From the NCBI GenBank assembly GCA_002327865.1, contig DCUQ01000019.1, positions 1 to 24,043 of the forward strand: a stretch of DNA of 24,043 nt, written 5' to 3'. The position numbers and the translations under genes were made by a program. A model generated the notes under the pieces. That model had not been told where the DNA came from. It saw only the letters and a list, made by a program, of their open reading frames with translations, and did not search any database. Shown piece after piece: positions 15,307-23,919 of the stretch (its first letter is position 1; the number at the start of each line of letters is the position of its first letter). Source of the stretch: Syntrophaceae bacterium UBA2210 (lineage in GTDB: Bacteria; Desulfobacterota; Syntrophia; Syntrophales; UBA2210).

Positions 15307-16448
15307 AAAAACATTCGTACTTTCTGCCGGATCCGACCCAGGAACTTCTGCTCAAAGCATGTTTATCGCCTCCGGACCGGGCGGTTGTCTTCTGGAAGCT
15401 CTGGAAGGCGGAATCGGACATTGAGAATCTGGACTTCGGTTCTTTCCGCCTCCTGCCGTTATTGTATAAGAATCTTCAATCAGCCGATATCGAAGCGGGA
15501 ATGCTGAAAAGGTATCGTAGTGTATACCGATATTTCTGGTATAAGAACCGTCTTCACCTGCATCAGATAGGCGGATTCCTGAAGCAATACAACCAGACGG
15601 GAGCAGATCTGCCGCTGCTTTTGAAAGGAATTCCCCTGATTCTGAATTATTATGCAGATCCCGGTCTGCGTCCCATGTCCGATATAGATATAATGGTAAC
15701 TGAAAAAGATCTGCATGTTGCCTTTAATCTGTTGGAGCAAAACGGCATGACAGCGGACAAGCGGTTGCCGGTCAGGCCTTCACCATTATGGCTGGAGGTT
15801 GAGAAGGGGTGTCATTTTACAAGTCAGTCCGGCATTGAAGTTGATTTGCACTGGAACCTGCTTCCGGAAAGCAATTATGTGAAGGAAGAGAACAGTCGAT
15901 ATATTCAGAGGGGGATAGAGGTTGAAGTCGGTGCCGGTAAGGCAAAGGTTCCCGATGCTACCGATTTACTGTACCATGTTTGTGCCCATGGAATGAAATG
16001 GAATGTTGTTCACCCCTTACGCTGGATTACTGATGTCGTGATTATTCTTGAGCGCGATGGAGAGAGAATCGATTGGGACAGAATTCTCAGTGCGGTTCAA
16101 CGCGACCATTTTAATCTGCGTTTCAAGAAGGCATTCCAATATCTGACAACTGTTGGGATAACTGATTGTATTCCCCCTGACGTTAAGCATTTATTTGCCC
16201 GTCTGGAACACGGAATATGGGAAATACCGGAAATCCGGTTTCTCGGTCGCCGCATGGAGCTCCTGGGAGATCTTCCGGGAGATTTTTTTCTGGCGTATCG
16301 TCGTACCCTTAACAGCTCCGGCTGGAAAAACAGATGGATGATCTTCGCCAGGTTTATCCGGTGTAAATGGCGGATTCAACATTTTTCCCAGTTACCTCGT
16401 GAAATTGCGGTTCGTCTGAAAAGAAGATTGAAGGCCACGATAGAATGA
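15303..16448 (+). CDS. NTP_transf_5-type nucleotidyltransferase-like protein
   Basis: This is a 381-residue protein of the uncharacterised nucleotidyltransferase group (NTP_transf_5). The polymerase-beta-like core is LLLKGIPLILNYYADPGLRP at 106 to about 124, then the metal-binding D127-I-D129 pair (MSDIDIMV), and a third Asp at D181 in EVDLHW. A later LYHVCAHGMKWN segment is also usual in the group. Related proteins occur next to HPrK-like kinases in lasso-peptide clusters and in exopolysaccharide loci. The reaction of this subgroup is not established; transfer of a nucleotide to a phosphorylated product is only a guess from the neighbourhood. It overlaps both neighbours by four bases (ATGA). 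Confidence 0.84.
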   Translation: MKKHSYFLPDPTQELLLKACLSPPDRAVVFWKLWKAESDIENLDFGSFRLLPLLYKNLQSADIEAGMLKRYRSVYRYFWYKNRLHLHQIGGFLKQYNQTGADLPLLLKGIPLILNYYADPGLRPMSDIDIMVTEKDLHVAFNLLEQNGMTADKRLPVRPSPLWLEVEKGCHFTSQSGIEVDLHWNLLPESNYVKEENSRYIQRGIEVEVGAGKAKVPDATDLLYHVCAHGMKWNVVHPLRWITDVVIILERDGERIDWDRILSAVQRDHFNLRFKKAFQYLTTVGITDCIPPDVKHLFARLEHGIWEIPEIRFLGRRMELLGDLPGDFFLAYRRTLNSSGWKNRWMIFARFIRCKWRIQHFSQLPREIAVRLKRRLKATIE

Positions 16449-17197
16449 ACGCATTTGGTAAGTTTATTGCGAAGACATTAAACAGATACGATAGAGAGGC
16501 CTTGCTTGATATACTGCTCAAGAAACACAATTTTCACAAAAAGGAATGGTTTTTGCAGAAATTGCATCGAAAAATTGTAATATCTCTCTCCCCGAAAGAA
16601 CTGTTTACCCTGGTATATGAAAAAAATCTCTGGGGAGATCCGCAATCGGTTTCCGGTCCTGGATCATCACTTGAATCGACAAAAGAAATAAGAAACACCC
16701 TGCCGCATCTGATAAAAGACTATAACATGCATTCCCTGCTTGATATCCCTTGTGGTGATTATAACTGGATGCAACATGTTGATCTGCAAAATTGTACATA
16801 TACAGGTGCTGATATTGTCGACAGGATTATTGAAATCAATAATCAGTTATTTTCAGATGAAAACCACGGATTCCTAGTGCTTGATATTATTAAAGATGAT
16901 TTGCCGGAAGTTGATTTGATTTTATGCCGTGACTGCCTGGTGCATTTGACATTTAACGACGCAAAAGCCGCCCTGAAAAATATCCGAAGAAGTGGTTCAA
17001 AATACCTTTTGGCTACAACCTTTACAGAATGTAAAATTAATTCACAACTCGGTATTGATTACTGGAGGCCGATCAACCTGGAAAAACAACCATTTACATT
17101 TCCCCGACCCGTTTTGATAATTCGAGAAAACTGTGAACAGGCACAGTATAAGGATAAAAGCTTGGGCCTCTGGCGGATAAGCGATCTTTTATTATGA
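16445..17197 (+). CDS. Class I SAM-dependent methyltransferase
   Basis: This is a 250-residue cytosolic protein. The SAM-binding motif I is LLDIPCGDYNWM at residues 98-109. It is followed by YTGADIVDRIIE (119-130) for the acidic ribose contact and by LILCRDCLVHLTF (158-170), in the position of motif IV. The first 70 residues are a helical lead of unknown role. Such enzymes in polysaccharide loci usually O- or N-methylate sugars or cap chains; the substrate here is unknown. ATGA overlaps join it to the nucleotidyltransferase before it and the glycosyltransferase after it. Confidence 0.85.
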   Translation: MNAFGKFIAKTLNRYDREALLDILLKKHNFHKKEWFLQKLHRKIVISLSPKELFTLVYEKNLWGDPQSVSGPGSSLESTKEIRNTLPHLIKDYNMHSLLDIPCGDYNWMQHVDLQNCTYTGADIVDRIIEINNQLFSDENHGFLVLDIIKDDLPEVDLILCRDCLVHLTFNDAKAALKNIRRSGSKYLLATTFTECKINSQLGIDYWRPINLEKQPFTFPRPVLIIRENCEQAQYKDKSLGLWRISDLLL

Positions 17198-18385
17198 GAA
17201 TTCTGCACATAACACGGGAAGGAAACAGTGATGCCAGGTATGGTATCAGGAAAAGTCTGTTGCCCGTAATCCGGAGTATGGAAAACCGTGGTCACCGGGT
17301 AGAAATTTTTGACCGTAAACGATCCGAACAAGTAAAATCCGGTGTAATTGAGAATCTTCCAGAATATATATTGCACACTTTTCCTCAGATGTTTCAGCAG
17401 AAAAGAGGATTTAACCTCTACACTGATACGAGAACGTCTTTCCATTGTGAGAAGAGCCGCCAAATATGCCGCCAGAGAAAGAATCTCTCATGTTCATTGC
17501 CACGATCCTTTGATCGGCTATTATTATCACTTCTTTTCTAAAATCTATAATTCGACAAAATACTGGGGATATACGATACATTCTTTTGGAAGGTTCGTAA
17601 AAAACTATGTGGGGATACATCTGCAGAAGGATGATCTTTTACCCTTGCAGAAAATGGAAATGAAAGCGAAGACATATGCGCAGTGGATCATTTCTCCCAC
17701 TGCAAGCGGAATGTATCAGATGGCGAAAGAAATGAATATCGACAGCGTCCCTGAAAAATGCCATGTCGTTCCGCATGCGGTAAATGTAGTTCTGGAAAGT
17801 AGAGAAAGTGCCAGAAGCAGACTGGGCTTATCGGAAGATGATGTCCTTCTTCTTGCTGTCGGGCGGCTCGATCCGATGAAACGGTTCTCCTTACTTGTAG
17901 AGGCAGTTTCTTTGATCCCGGCCGAAAAACGACCTCGAATAATTGTATTGGGAGAGGGTTCGGAAAAGGATAAATTACTGGCCCTTGCAAAAGAGAGGGG
18001 GGTACATAATAATTTTGAAATTAGAGTAACAGACACTATCGGCACGTATTTATCCGCTGCGGATATGTATATCAGTGTTTCTTCGACGGAATCTTTCGGA
18101 TTGGCCAACTGTGAAGCTGTTTTGGCCGGTATACCATCGATCTGCACGAATGTCGGGGCTGTGCCGGAATTATTGCAGGACGCGGTCATATTTGTAGATG
18201 ATGATAAATATATGATCGCAGACCGGATTCAACAATTACTTGCGTCGGATAAACAAAGAACGAAACTCAGGGAACAAACAAAAATAATTTCAAAAAAGTG
18301 GCCCGGCGCAGAGGAGATTGCGAAGAAACTGGAAGATATTTACCTTTGTTGTAATGCGGATCAGGAGAATCGATGGCAGGATTAG
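17194..18385 (+). pseudogene. Glycosyltransferase family 4, broken by a one-base frameshift
   Basis: Two overlapping frames make up one GT4. The first (from ATG 17194) reads MRILHITREGNSDARYGIRK and is good to about residue 70. The second frame continues with LIRERLSIVRRAAKYAARER, HVHCHDPLIGYYYH and the C-terminal half with LLAVGRLDPMKRFSLLVEAV and E-x7-E in ESFGLANCEA. Removing one A from the A4 run at 17401-17404 joins them into about 396 residues, a normal GT4 length. This may be a true inactivating mutation, a phase-variable homopolymer or a sequencing error. Its start overlaps the methyltransferase stop (ATGA) and its stop overlaps the GNAT gene by 13 bases. As written, the protein ends early at 17541. 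Confidence 0.85.
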
Positions 18386-19383
18386 AAAAAGAGATACGTA
18401 CCGAATTTGGTACATTCCTGCTGCGGCCGTATCGGGATGAAGACGAAGAAGGAGTCGTACGACTCTGGGAATCGGCATTTGGAAAAACTTTAGATAGAAG
18501 AATCTGGCGTTGGAAATTTCACGGCAATCCCTTCGGTCGTGAGGTGATGGTGTGCGTCGATCAATCGAATACGCCCGTTGTTTTCCATGGCGGCATTCCA
18601 TTTCCCGCTCAATGGAACATGCAGGAGATAATCATGACTCAGTGCGTAGACAGCATGTCGCATCCGGACTATCGGCATATCCTGTCTGATGGCAAAAAAC
18701 TTTTCACTCTCACCGTGGAACATTTTTTCAATGTCTTTGGAAACGCCCGGCTGAGCACAATTCATTATGGATTTCCCGGAATAAAACATTACAGCCTGGG
18801 GAATTCACTTCTAAGCTATACGGCAATGCCTCATGAGCACTTCTATTTTGAACTGAAAATCAATCTTTTCAAGAGAAGCCGTTTTACAGCGTCGGAAAAC
18901 ATACGGGTTTTACATGAGATCGACGAACAGTTCGACAAACTCTGGCAAAAGAATAAGCGAGAGTATCCGTATTCGGTTATCAGAAATTCACGATTCCTGA
19001 GCTGGCGTTTTTTCCACCATCCCGTACACAGCTATCGCACCTTGGGGTTATTCAACACAAAGAATGAGTTGACCGGGTATCTTATTTTCCTGCCGGGTAA
19101 CAAGACCGCAACTATTGTGGACATATTCTCCGCCGGGGACAAGGACGAACTTGATCGTTTAATCAGGGCAGGAATTAACATGTTAATACAAGAGAAAATC
19201 AAAAGGGTAAGAATCTGGATTCCAGACAATCACTTTATAACCCGGGGGCTTATTGAATCCGGATTCAAAAAAACTAAAGAACCGATCGGGATTGTTCCCG
19301 CCTATAGGGAGTATAACGGCACGATCGACTTGACACATTTCGATGCATTCTTTTATACAATGGCGGACGGAGACTTGTTCTGA
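18373..19383 (+). CDS. GNAT-fold acyltransferase-like protein
   Basis: This is a 336-residue protein that opens with FGTFLLRPYRDEDEEGVVRLWESAFG (residues 12-37), a usual GNAT start. A segment with TQCVDSMSHPDYRHILSDGKKLF follows in the position of the acyl-CoA loop and helix. The length fits a double-GNAT or FemAB-like enzyme in which two folds are joined. These enzymes acylate amino groups, for example on amino sugars, or add amino acids. Next to a PIG-L deacetylase it could replace an acetyl group with another acyl group; that is inference. It overlaps the frameshifted GT4 by 13 bases and its stop abuts the deacetylase start. The acyl-CoA motif is not textbook, so activity is less certain. 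Confidence 0.72.
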   Translation: MAGLEKEIRTEFGTFLLRPYRDEDEEGVVRLWESAFGKTLDRRIWRWKFHGNPFGREVMVCVDQSNTPVVFHGGIPFPAQWNMQEIIMTQCVDSMSHPDYRHILSDGKKLFTLTVEHFFNVFGNARLSTIHYGFPGIKHYSLGNSLLSYTAMPHEHFYFELKINLFKRSRFTASENIRVLHEIDEQFDKLWQKNKREYPYSVIRNSRFLSWRFFHHPVHSYRTLGLFNTKNELTGYLIFLPGNKTATIVDIFSAGDKDELDRLIRAGINMLIQEKIKRVRIWIPDNHFITRGLIESGFKKTKEPIGIVPAYREYNGTIDLTHFDAFFYTMADGDLF

Positions 19384-20118
19384 ATGAGTAACATCAGGAA
19401 AATACAACCGGAACAGGAACATATCCCTTATAAGGCAAAAAGAAGTGTTCCCTCCGGCAGAACGCTGATTCTTGCACCCCACGCAGACGATGAAATTTTC
19501 GGTTGTGGTGGTGCGATGATCAGGTGTGTACAGCAGAACGATGTAGTGAAAACGGTTATTGTGACCGATAGTGGCTATCCGGTAACCGACGAACAGAAGA
19601 ATCCCGATTATCCGGAAATCCGGAAAAGGGAATCTATTGCCGCGGCAAAAATTATTGGTTGCGAGGAACCTGAATTTCTGGATTTTCATGATCGTTCCTT
19701 AGTTTTAGATAAAAAATTAGTTAATTCGATACAATCGATAATAGAAAGCAGTAATCCTTCCAACATTTATTATCCCGCAGATTCGGAAATCCATCCGGAT
19801 CACCGTATACTGAACAAAGCCGTTCAGGAGGCCTTAAAAAATGTCACAACAAAAACGGTCAGATATTTAATTTCTTACGAAATAAGTGCTCCTTTATCGC
19901 CGAACTATCTACATGATATTACGGATATTGCGGAGATTCTGCTATCTGCTATGAATTGTTTCAAAAGCCAGCTGAAGGTTCAGGATTATCGAAAAAAGAT
20001 TATGGCATTGAATACGTACAGGACCTACACCTTACCAAAGGAAGTTCTTTTTGCAGAGGCATATGCTATTCAATCCGTTAATACTAACAGATTGGGAATT
20101 TTCAGGGGAAGAAGATGA
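19384..20118 (+). CDS. PIG-L family (LmbE-like) deacetylase
   Basis: This is a 244-residue zinc-dependent N-deacetylase of the PIG-L/LmbE family, which removes acetyl from N-acetylhexosamine residues. The metal motif is LAPHADDEIFGCGG (H33, D35, D36, E37), the usual A-H-P-D-D-E in the variant P-H-A-D-D-E. The second metal site is EIHPDHRIL (H137, P138, D139, H140). The start ATG directly follows the GNAT stop. It overlaps the next GT2 by four bases. Its likely substrate is an N-acetylated sugar in the glycan or its lipid-linked intermediate; a free amino group made here could be used by the GNAT enzyme. Confidence 0.93.
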   Translation: MSNIRKIQPEQEHIPYKAKRSVPSGRTLILAPHADDEIFGCGGAMIRCVQQNDVVKTVIVTDSGYPVTDEQKNPDYPEIRKRESIAAAKIIGCEEPEFLDFHDRSLVLDKKLVNSIQSIIESSNPSNIYYPADSEIHPDHRILNKAVQEALKNVTTKTVRYLISYEISAPLSPNYLHDITDIAEILLSAMNCFKSQLKVQDYRKKIMALNTYRTYTLPKEVLFAEAYAIQSVNTNRLGIFRGRR

Positions 20119-20927
20119 GCGTCAAGGCATCCATTATTTCTCCATGTTACAATCATGGCAAATATATTTTCGACATGCTCGATTCAGTTTTAAGTCAAAC
20201 CTTTCAAGACTTCGAAGTAGTCATAGTTAATGACGGTTCCACCGATGATTCACGGGAGATCCTGGATTGTATTCATCATGAAAAGGTCAGGGTTTTTCAT
20301 ACGAAGCACTATGGACCTGCGCATGCCCGTAATCTCGCAATAAACCATGCCCAGGGTGAGATAATACTGAACCTTGATGCCGATGATAAGATAGCTCAGC
20401 ATTTTCTGGAACAGTGCGTCCCGGTATTCGATTCTCATCCGAATGCGGGGATTGTATATAGCGATGTCGAACGTTTCGGTGCTCGATCCGGTCGATTTGA
20501 GGTGAAGGAATATTCCATCGAAAATATGCTCTATGCAAATTGTATCGTAGCGAATTCCTGTTTCAGAAAAGATGATTGGAATATAACATCGGGATATTCC
20601 GAAGAGTTGGTTTACGGACTGGAAGATTACGATTTCTGGTTGTCGATTATCGAATTAGGCAGAGAAGTATTTAAGATTAACAAGCCCCTGGTATTCTATC
20701 GCACCTATAATGATCAAGAAGCAAGTCGTACCGGAAGAATGAATAAATGTAAAAAGAGAATTAATAAGACATCTCTGCAGGTTTTTCATCGGCACGAAAC
20801 ACTCTACAGGAATTACCCTCAAATTTGGGATTATTTTTCTAAACGTGAAAATCAATTTTGTTTTGAGCCTGTCCGTTCTCTGCTCAGGTTTTTTTCCAGA
20901 CGCACCGATTGCGGCACCCATATGTGA
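20115..20927 (+). CDS. Glycosyltransferase family 2
   Basis: This is a 270-residue GT-A enzyme: KASIISPCYNHGKYIFDML at the N-terminus, VIVNDGSTDDSREI at residues 36-49, YGPAHARNLAINHAQGE at 66-82 and the D-x-D at D88-A-D90-D91 (NLDADDKI). The acceptor-side segment is YGLEDYDFWLSIIELG. It lacks membrane segments. GGGGAAG lies close upstream of the ATG, which overlaps the deacetylase stop by four bases. It is the last gene of the packed run; a 238-nt spacer follows. Confidence 0.92.
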   Translation: MSVKASIISPCYNHGKYIFDMLDSVLSQTFQDFEVVIVNDGSTDDSREILDCIHHEKVRVFHTKHYGPAHARNLAINHAQGEIILNLDADDKIAQHFLEQCVPVFDSHPNAGIVYSDVERFGARSGRFEVKEYSIENMLYANCIVANSCFRKDDWNITSGYSEELVYGLEDYDFWLSIIELGREVFKINKPLVFYRTYNDQEASRTGRMNKCKKRINKTSLQVFHRHETLYRNYPQIWDYFSKRENQFCFEPVRSLLRFFSRRTDCGTHM

Positions 20928-21165
20928 CAGTGCCATATGAGATACAACAGGTAACCAGGAATGGCGCAGCTTGTTACTATCGTATTCCTGTCGAATGAAC
21001 AGTTGAAAAACAGAGTTTCCGAAAAAGGAAAGGCAGTCGATCCCATACTTGCACCTGTGCTCAAGGTACTATACGGACCTGATGCGCTATTATGATTTAT
21101 TCAATCTGATCGCTGATTATCCCTGCATTCCGGTACCGAAACGGGACAAATTATAAGCTTTTAAC
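20928..21165. other. 238-nt spacer with short coding-like remnants
   Basis: No complete gene is supported. Two short + frames look somewhat protein-like. One from ATG 20961 to TGA 21093-21095 (44 residues) begins MAQLVTIVFLSNEQLKNRV. The other, open from about 21007, ends with DLMRYYDLFNLIADYP and a stop near 21154. A one-base shift between them would make one segment, so this may be the decayed end of a lost gene. I cannot name a family. Confidence 0.35.
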
Positions 21166-22461
21166 ATGATAACTCGGAAGATCGATGGAAATAATGCACC
21201 AGCTTTTTGTATATTCGGTGCTATGCCAACCTCAGAAAACCTGGGTGTTTCAGCTTTGTCATTTTCCACAATGATCGGCATAATGAAACGCATCCCCCGG
21301 ACACAGTTAACAGTGTTTGATGTAAAAAGAGGCGTGCATACTAAAACATATAGCACCGAAGGGCTCTCTTTTAAGTATACCTTAATGTGCGCTAATCATT
21401 CGCGTCGATATTACCGACAAGACAATCTCTGGAATATGCGCGTGAGTTCCTGGTTGGGTGGATTGTGGAATCCCGGGGTGAAAGCCATTGCCGATGCCCG
21501 ATGTGTGCTCGACATCAGCGGCGGTGACAGTTTTACAGATATGTATGGCCCTCATCGTTTTAATTGGATTACGCTTACTAAACTGATAGCACTCGAACAG
21601 AATCGTCCTCTAATTCTTTTACCGCAGACCTATGGTCCGTTTAATAGTCCTCGTTGTCGTAATATTGCCGAACGAATCGTTTGTAATGCGACTGCCGCAT
21701 GGGCGCGTGATGAAAACAGTTTTGCCGGATTGCGAGAATTGCTCGGCAGTTCCTATGATCCGGCACGACATCATTCAGGCATAGACGTGGCATTTGCCCT
21801 CCCGGCAGCCAGACCCCGAAGAGTGCTTCCTGATACGGTGGTAAAGTGGCTGGATATTGATAGACGTCGAAAAACTATCGGTTTTAATATCAGTGGTCTT
21901 ATTTATAACGATCCGGATGCTGCAATTCATCGGTACGGGTTCCGGGCGGATTATCGAAACGTAGTTGTTGAATTCTTACGGCAGATCTTAACAAAGACGG
22001 ATGTTAATATTCTATTAATACCACATGTGCTGGCGAAGAAGGGTAAACGTGAGTCCGATCCGGACGCCAACAATGATATTATCCAAAAACTGGCAGGTGT
22101 CGCAGGGAGCCGACTGTCAGCTTTGCCGCCGTATTATGACCAGTCGGAAACAAAGTGGATAATTTCCCGGTGTGATTGGTTTTGCGGTACTCGTATGCAT
22201 GCAGCAATTGCGGGATTGTCGACGGAAGTCCCTACGGCGGGGATCGCCTACAGCATCAAGACCCGGGGGGTATTTGAAACCTGCGGTCAGGGCGATCAGG
22301 TTATTGATCCCCGCTGCCTGTCAACAGGAGATGTGATCGATGGCCTTTTCGTTTCTTTTCAGCGGCACGAAGAAATCAGAGAGTCTCTCGAATCGGCTTT
22401 GCCGGATGTCAAGCTTCGTGCTGAGTTACAGATGGATCAAATTGTTGAATCGTGTCTTTAA
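21166..22461 (+). CDS. Polysaccharide pyruvyl transferase family protein
   Basis: This is a 431-residue protein of the PS_pyruv_trans (CsaB/WcaK-like) family, which adds a pyruvate ketal from PEP to sugars and so gives the glycan a negative charge. Family features in order: GAMPTSENLGVSALSFST at residues 18-35 (usually G-x-x-N-x-G), DISGGDSFTDMYG at 116-128, ILLPQTYGPF at 150-159, then WFCGTRMHAAIAGLSTEVP near the C-terminus with the conserved R-x-H and GIAYSIKTRGVFE. The ATG at 21166 begins a frame without an earlier start. It follows a 238-nt spacer and is 116 bases before the iron-sulfur protein gene with which this family often pairs. Confidence 0.9.
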   Translation: MITRKIDGNNAPAFCIFGAMPTSENLGVSALSFSTMIGIMKRIPRTQLTVFDVKRGVHTKTYSTEGLSFKYTLMCANHSRRYYRQDNLWNMRVSSWLGGLWNPGVKAIADARCVLDISGGDSFTDMYGPHRFNWITLTKLIALEQNRPLILLPQTYGPFNSPRCRNIAERIVCNATAAWARDENSFAGLRELLGSSYDPARHHSGIDVAFALPAARPRRVLPDTVVKWLDIDRRRKTIGFNISGLIYNDPDAAIHRYGFRADYRNVVVEFLRQILTKTDVNILLIPHVLAKKGKRESDPDANNDIIQKLAGVAGSRLSALPPYYDQSETKWIISRCDWFCGTRMHAAIAGLSTEVPTAGIAYSIKTRGVFETCGQGDQVIDPRCLSTGDVIDGLFVSFQRHEEIRESLESALPDVKLRAELQMDQIVESCL

Positions 22462-22577
22462 CACCGTTATGTTTACGATGAATTTTGTATCGGAAAACAA
22501 GAGGTGAAGCAATTAAGCGGGATAAACAGACATTTTCCGTTATCTCCGGTTTCTATACTATAAAAAGCTGATATCTG

Positions 22578-23855
22578 ATGAAAAGAATAAAGACCATCAA
22601 AACTGTTGTTGATAAGAAGATGTGTATCGGTTGTGGTGCCTGTTATGTTGCGTGCCCGACATCGTGTATTGAATTGAGATACGGAATCAGGTTTAATTAT
22701 CCCTCGATCGATCAAGAACGATGTACTGAATGTGGATTGTGTGTAGAAAGTTGCCCCAGTGTATATTTATTAAAAGATACAACAATACCGAATAATATTT
22801 ATGGTGGTATGTGTGAATCAAATGAACATTTGGAAATTCATTGCACTGAAAGGGAAATTCGCTTCAATTCCGCATCAGGAGGGTTCGTTACGGGACTGAT
22901 ACTGTATATGATGTCAAAGGGCCTTTGTGATGGTGGCCTGGTCTCATGCAGTAACAGTAAAGATGCTCTGATCAGCGATACATTTATAGCGCTGGATAGA
23001 GAAACGTTACTTGGCTGTAGAGGCTCCAGGTATACGCCGGTCTCCGCATGTGGCGCCTTGGAGGAGGTATTGGAACGTCCCGGAAGATATGTATTCATAG
23101 GGACTCCCTGTAATATCGAGGGATTACGTAATTTGCAGAGTCAGTACAAAGAACTTGAAGAAAGAATTGTTTTAAGTCTGGGGTTTATCTGTGCCGGAAT
23201 GGCTTCTCGATCGAGTACGAGGTCGTTTCTTAAACGATATGGTGCCGATGAAAAGGAGATAAAAAAGATTTATTACAGGGGAAACGGCTGGCCGGGAAGT
23301 TTTACGGCGTATGGGGATAACGATGAGATCGTACTCCGGAGGCCTTTATTAACGTATAAAAACAAAGAAGTTATTGGAGATGAATTGTTTTATCTGGTTG
23401 CAAGGGACCATCCGTTACGATGTCATAATTGTACAGATCATTGGGCACAATATGCCGACATATCCGTCTCAGATCCCTGGACTCCGGATAATCTGGAGAC
23501 AGAGAACATCGGAAACAGCTCAATAATCATCAGGAGTGACAAAGGACGTCAAATTGTAAGGGAGGCAATAGACTCAGGTTTTTTTAATGTTACCAGGAAA
23601 CTCAGCATAAACGATATCTATAATCAGCAACAAAACGTTGTTCAGAATTCAGAGCGCGCTGCAGGGTCCTGCATCCCTCTCTATCAACTGTTTTTTCTTA
23701 AACGTATCCCGGATATTTTTTCAATTATCCGTTACAAGGGGAGCGGACTGAAAGTGACTTTGAGGTCCTGGTTAAATAGGAACTATTATAATTCACCAAA
23801 ATACATACATGTCAAAAATAACAGAAAACACAAACAGGCTAAATCCAATGCGTGA
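22578..23855 (+). CDS. FrhB/FdhB-type iron-sulfur protein (coenzyme F420 hydrogenase beta-like)
   Basis: This is a 425-residue protein. The N-terminus carries two 4Fe-4S ferredoxin motifs: C16-x2-C19-x2-C22-x3-C26-P and C49-x2-C52-x2-C55-x3-C59-P. The rest matches the FrhB_FdhB N- and C-terminal domains, with FNSASGGFVTGLILYM, GCRGSRYTPVSA, FIGTPCNIEGLR and CHNCTDHWAQYADISVSDPW. In methanogens this family reduces F420, but in bacterial polysaccharide loci it is common next to pyruvyl transferases, where its role is not settled; a flavin-dependent redox step is plausible. An ATG start at 22578 with weak ribosome binding. The C-terminus ends in a basic tail (NNRKHKQAKSNA). Confidence 0.9.
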   Translation: MKRIKTIKTVVDKKMCIGCGACYVACPTSCIELRYGIRFNYPSIDQERCTECGLCVESCPSVYLLKDTTIPNNIYGGMCESNEHLEIHCTEREIRFNSASGGFVTGLILYMMSKGLCDGGLVSCSNSKDALISDTFIALDRETLLGCRGSRYTPVSACGALEEVLERPGRYVFIGTPCNIEGLRNLQSQYKELEERIVLSLGFICAGMASRSSTRSFLKRYGADEKEIKKIYYRGNGWPGSFTAYGDNDEIVLRRPLLTYKNKEVIGDELFYLVARDHPLRCHNCTDHWAQYADISVSDPWTPDNLETENIGNSSIIIRSDKGRQIVREAIDSGFFNVTRKLSINDIYNQQQNVVQNSERAAGSCIPLYQLFFLKRIPDIFSIIRYKGSGLKVTLRSWLNRNYYNSPKYIHVKNNRKHKQAKSNA

Positions 23856-23919
23856 AATAAGAAAGATTTTAAATCGTATTTAAACTCAAACCCTTAACAC
23901 AGTGGGCTGAAAGAGAGAA

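Noticed and set aside
9522..16448. Complete lasso-peptide biosynthetic cluster
   Set aside because: No transglutaminase-like B2 protease, no asparagine-synthetase-like cyclase and no precursor peptide is present. Only the PqqD-like, kinase, exporter and nucleotidyltransferase parts are.
17348..17541. Programmed ribosomal frameshift in the GT4
   Set aside because: The A4 run lacks the slippery heptamer and downstream structure usual for programmed shifts, and glycosyltransferases are not known for it; mutation or a read error is simpler.
19183..19689. Long - strand open frame (168 residues) opposite the GNAT and PIG-L genes
   Set aside because: It lies antisense across two genes with clear motifs on the + strand and shows no recognisable domain.
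22462..22577. Terminator between the pyruvyl transferase and the iron-sulfur protein
   Set aside because: The only stem (CGGAAAA with TTTTCCG) is 7 bp with a loop of roughly 40 bases and has no following T-run.
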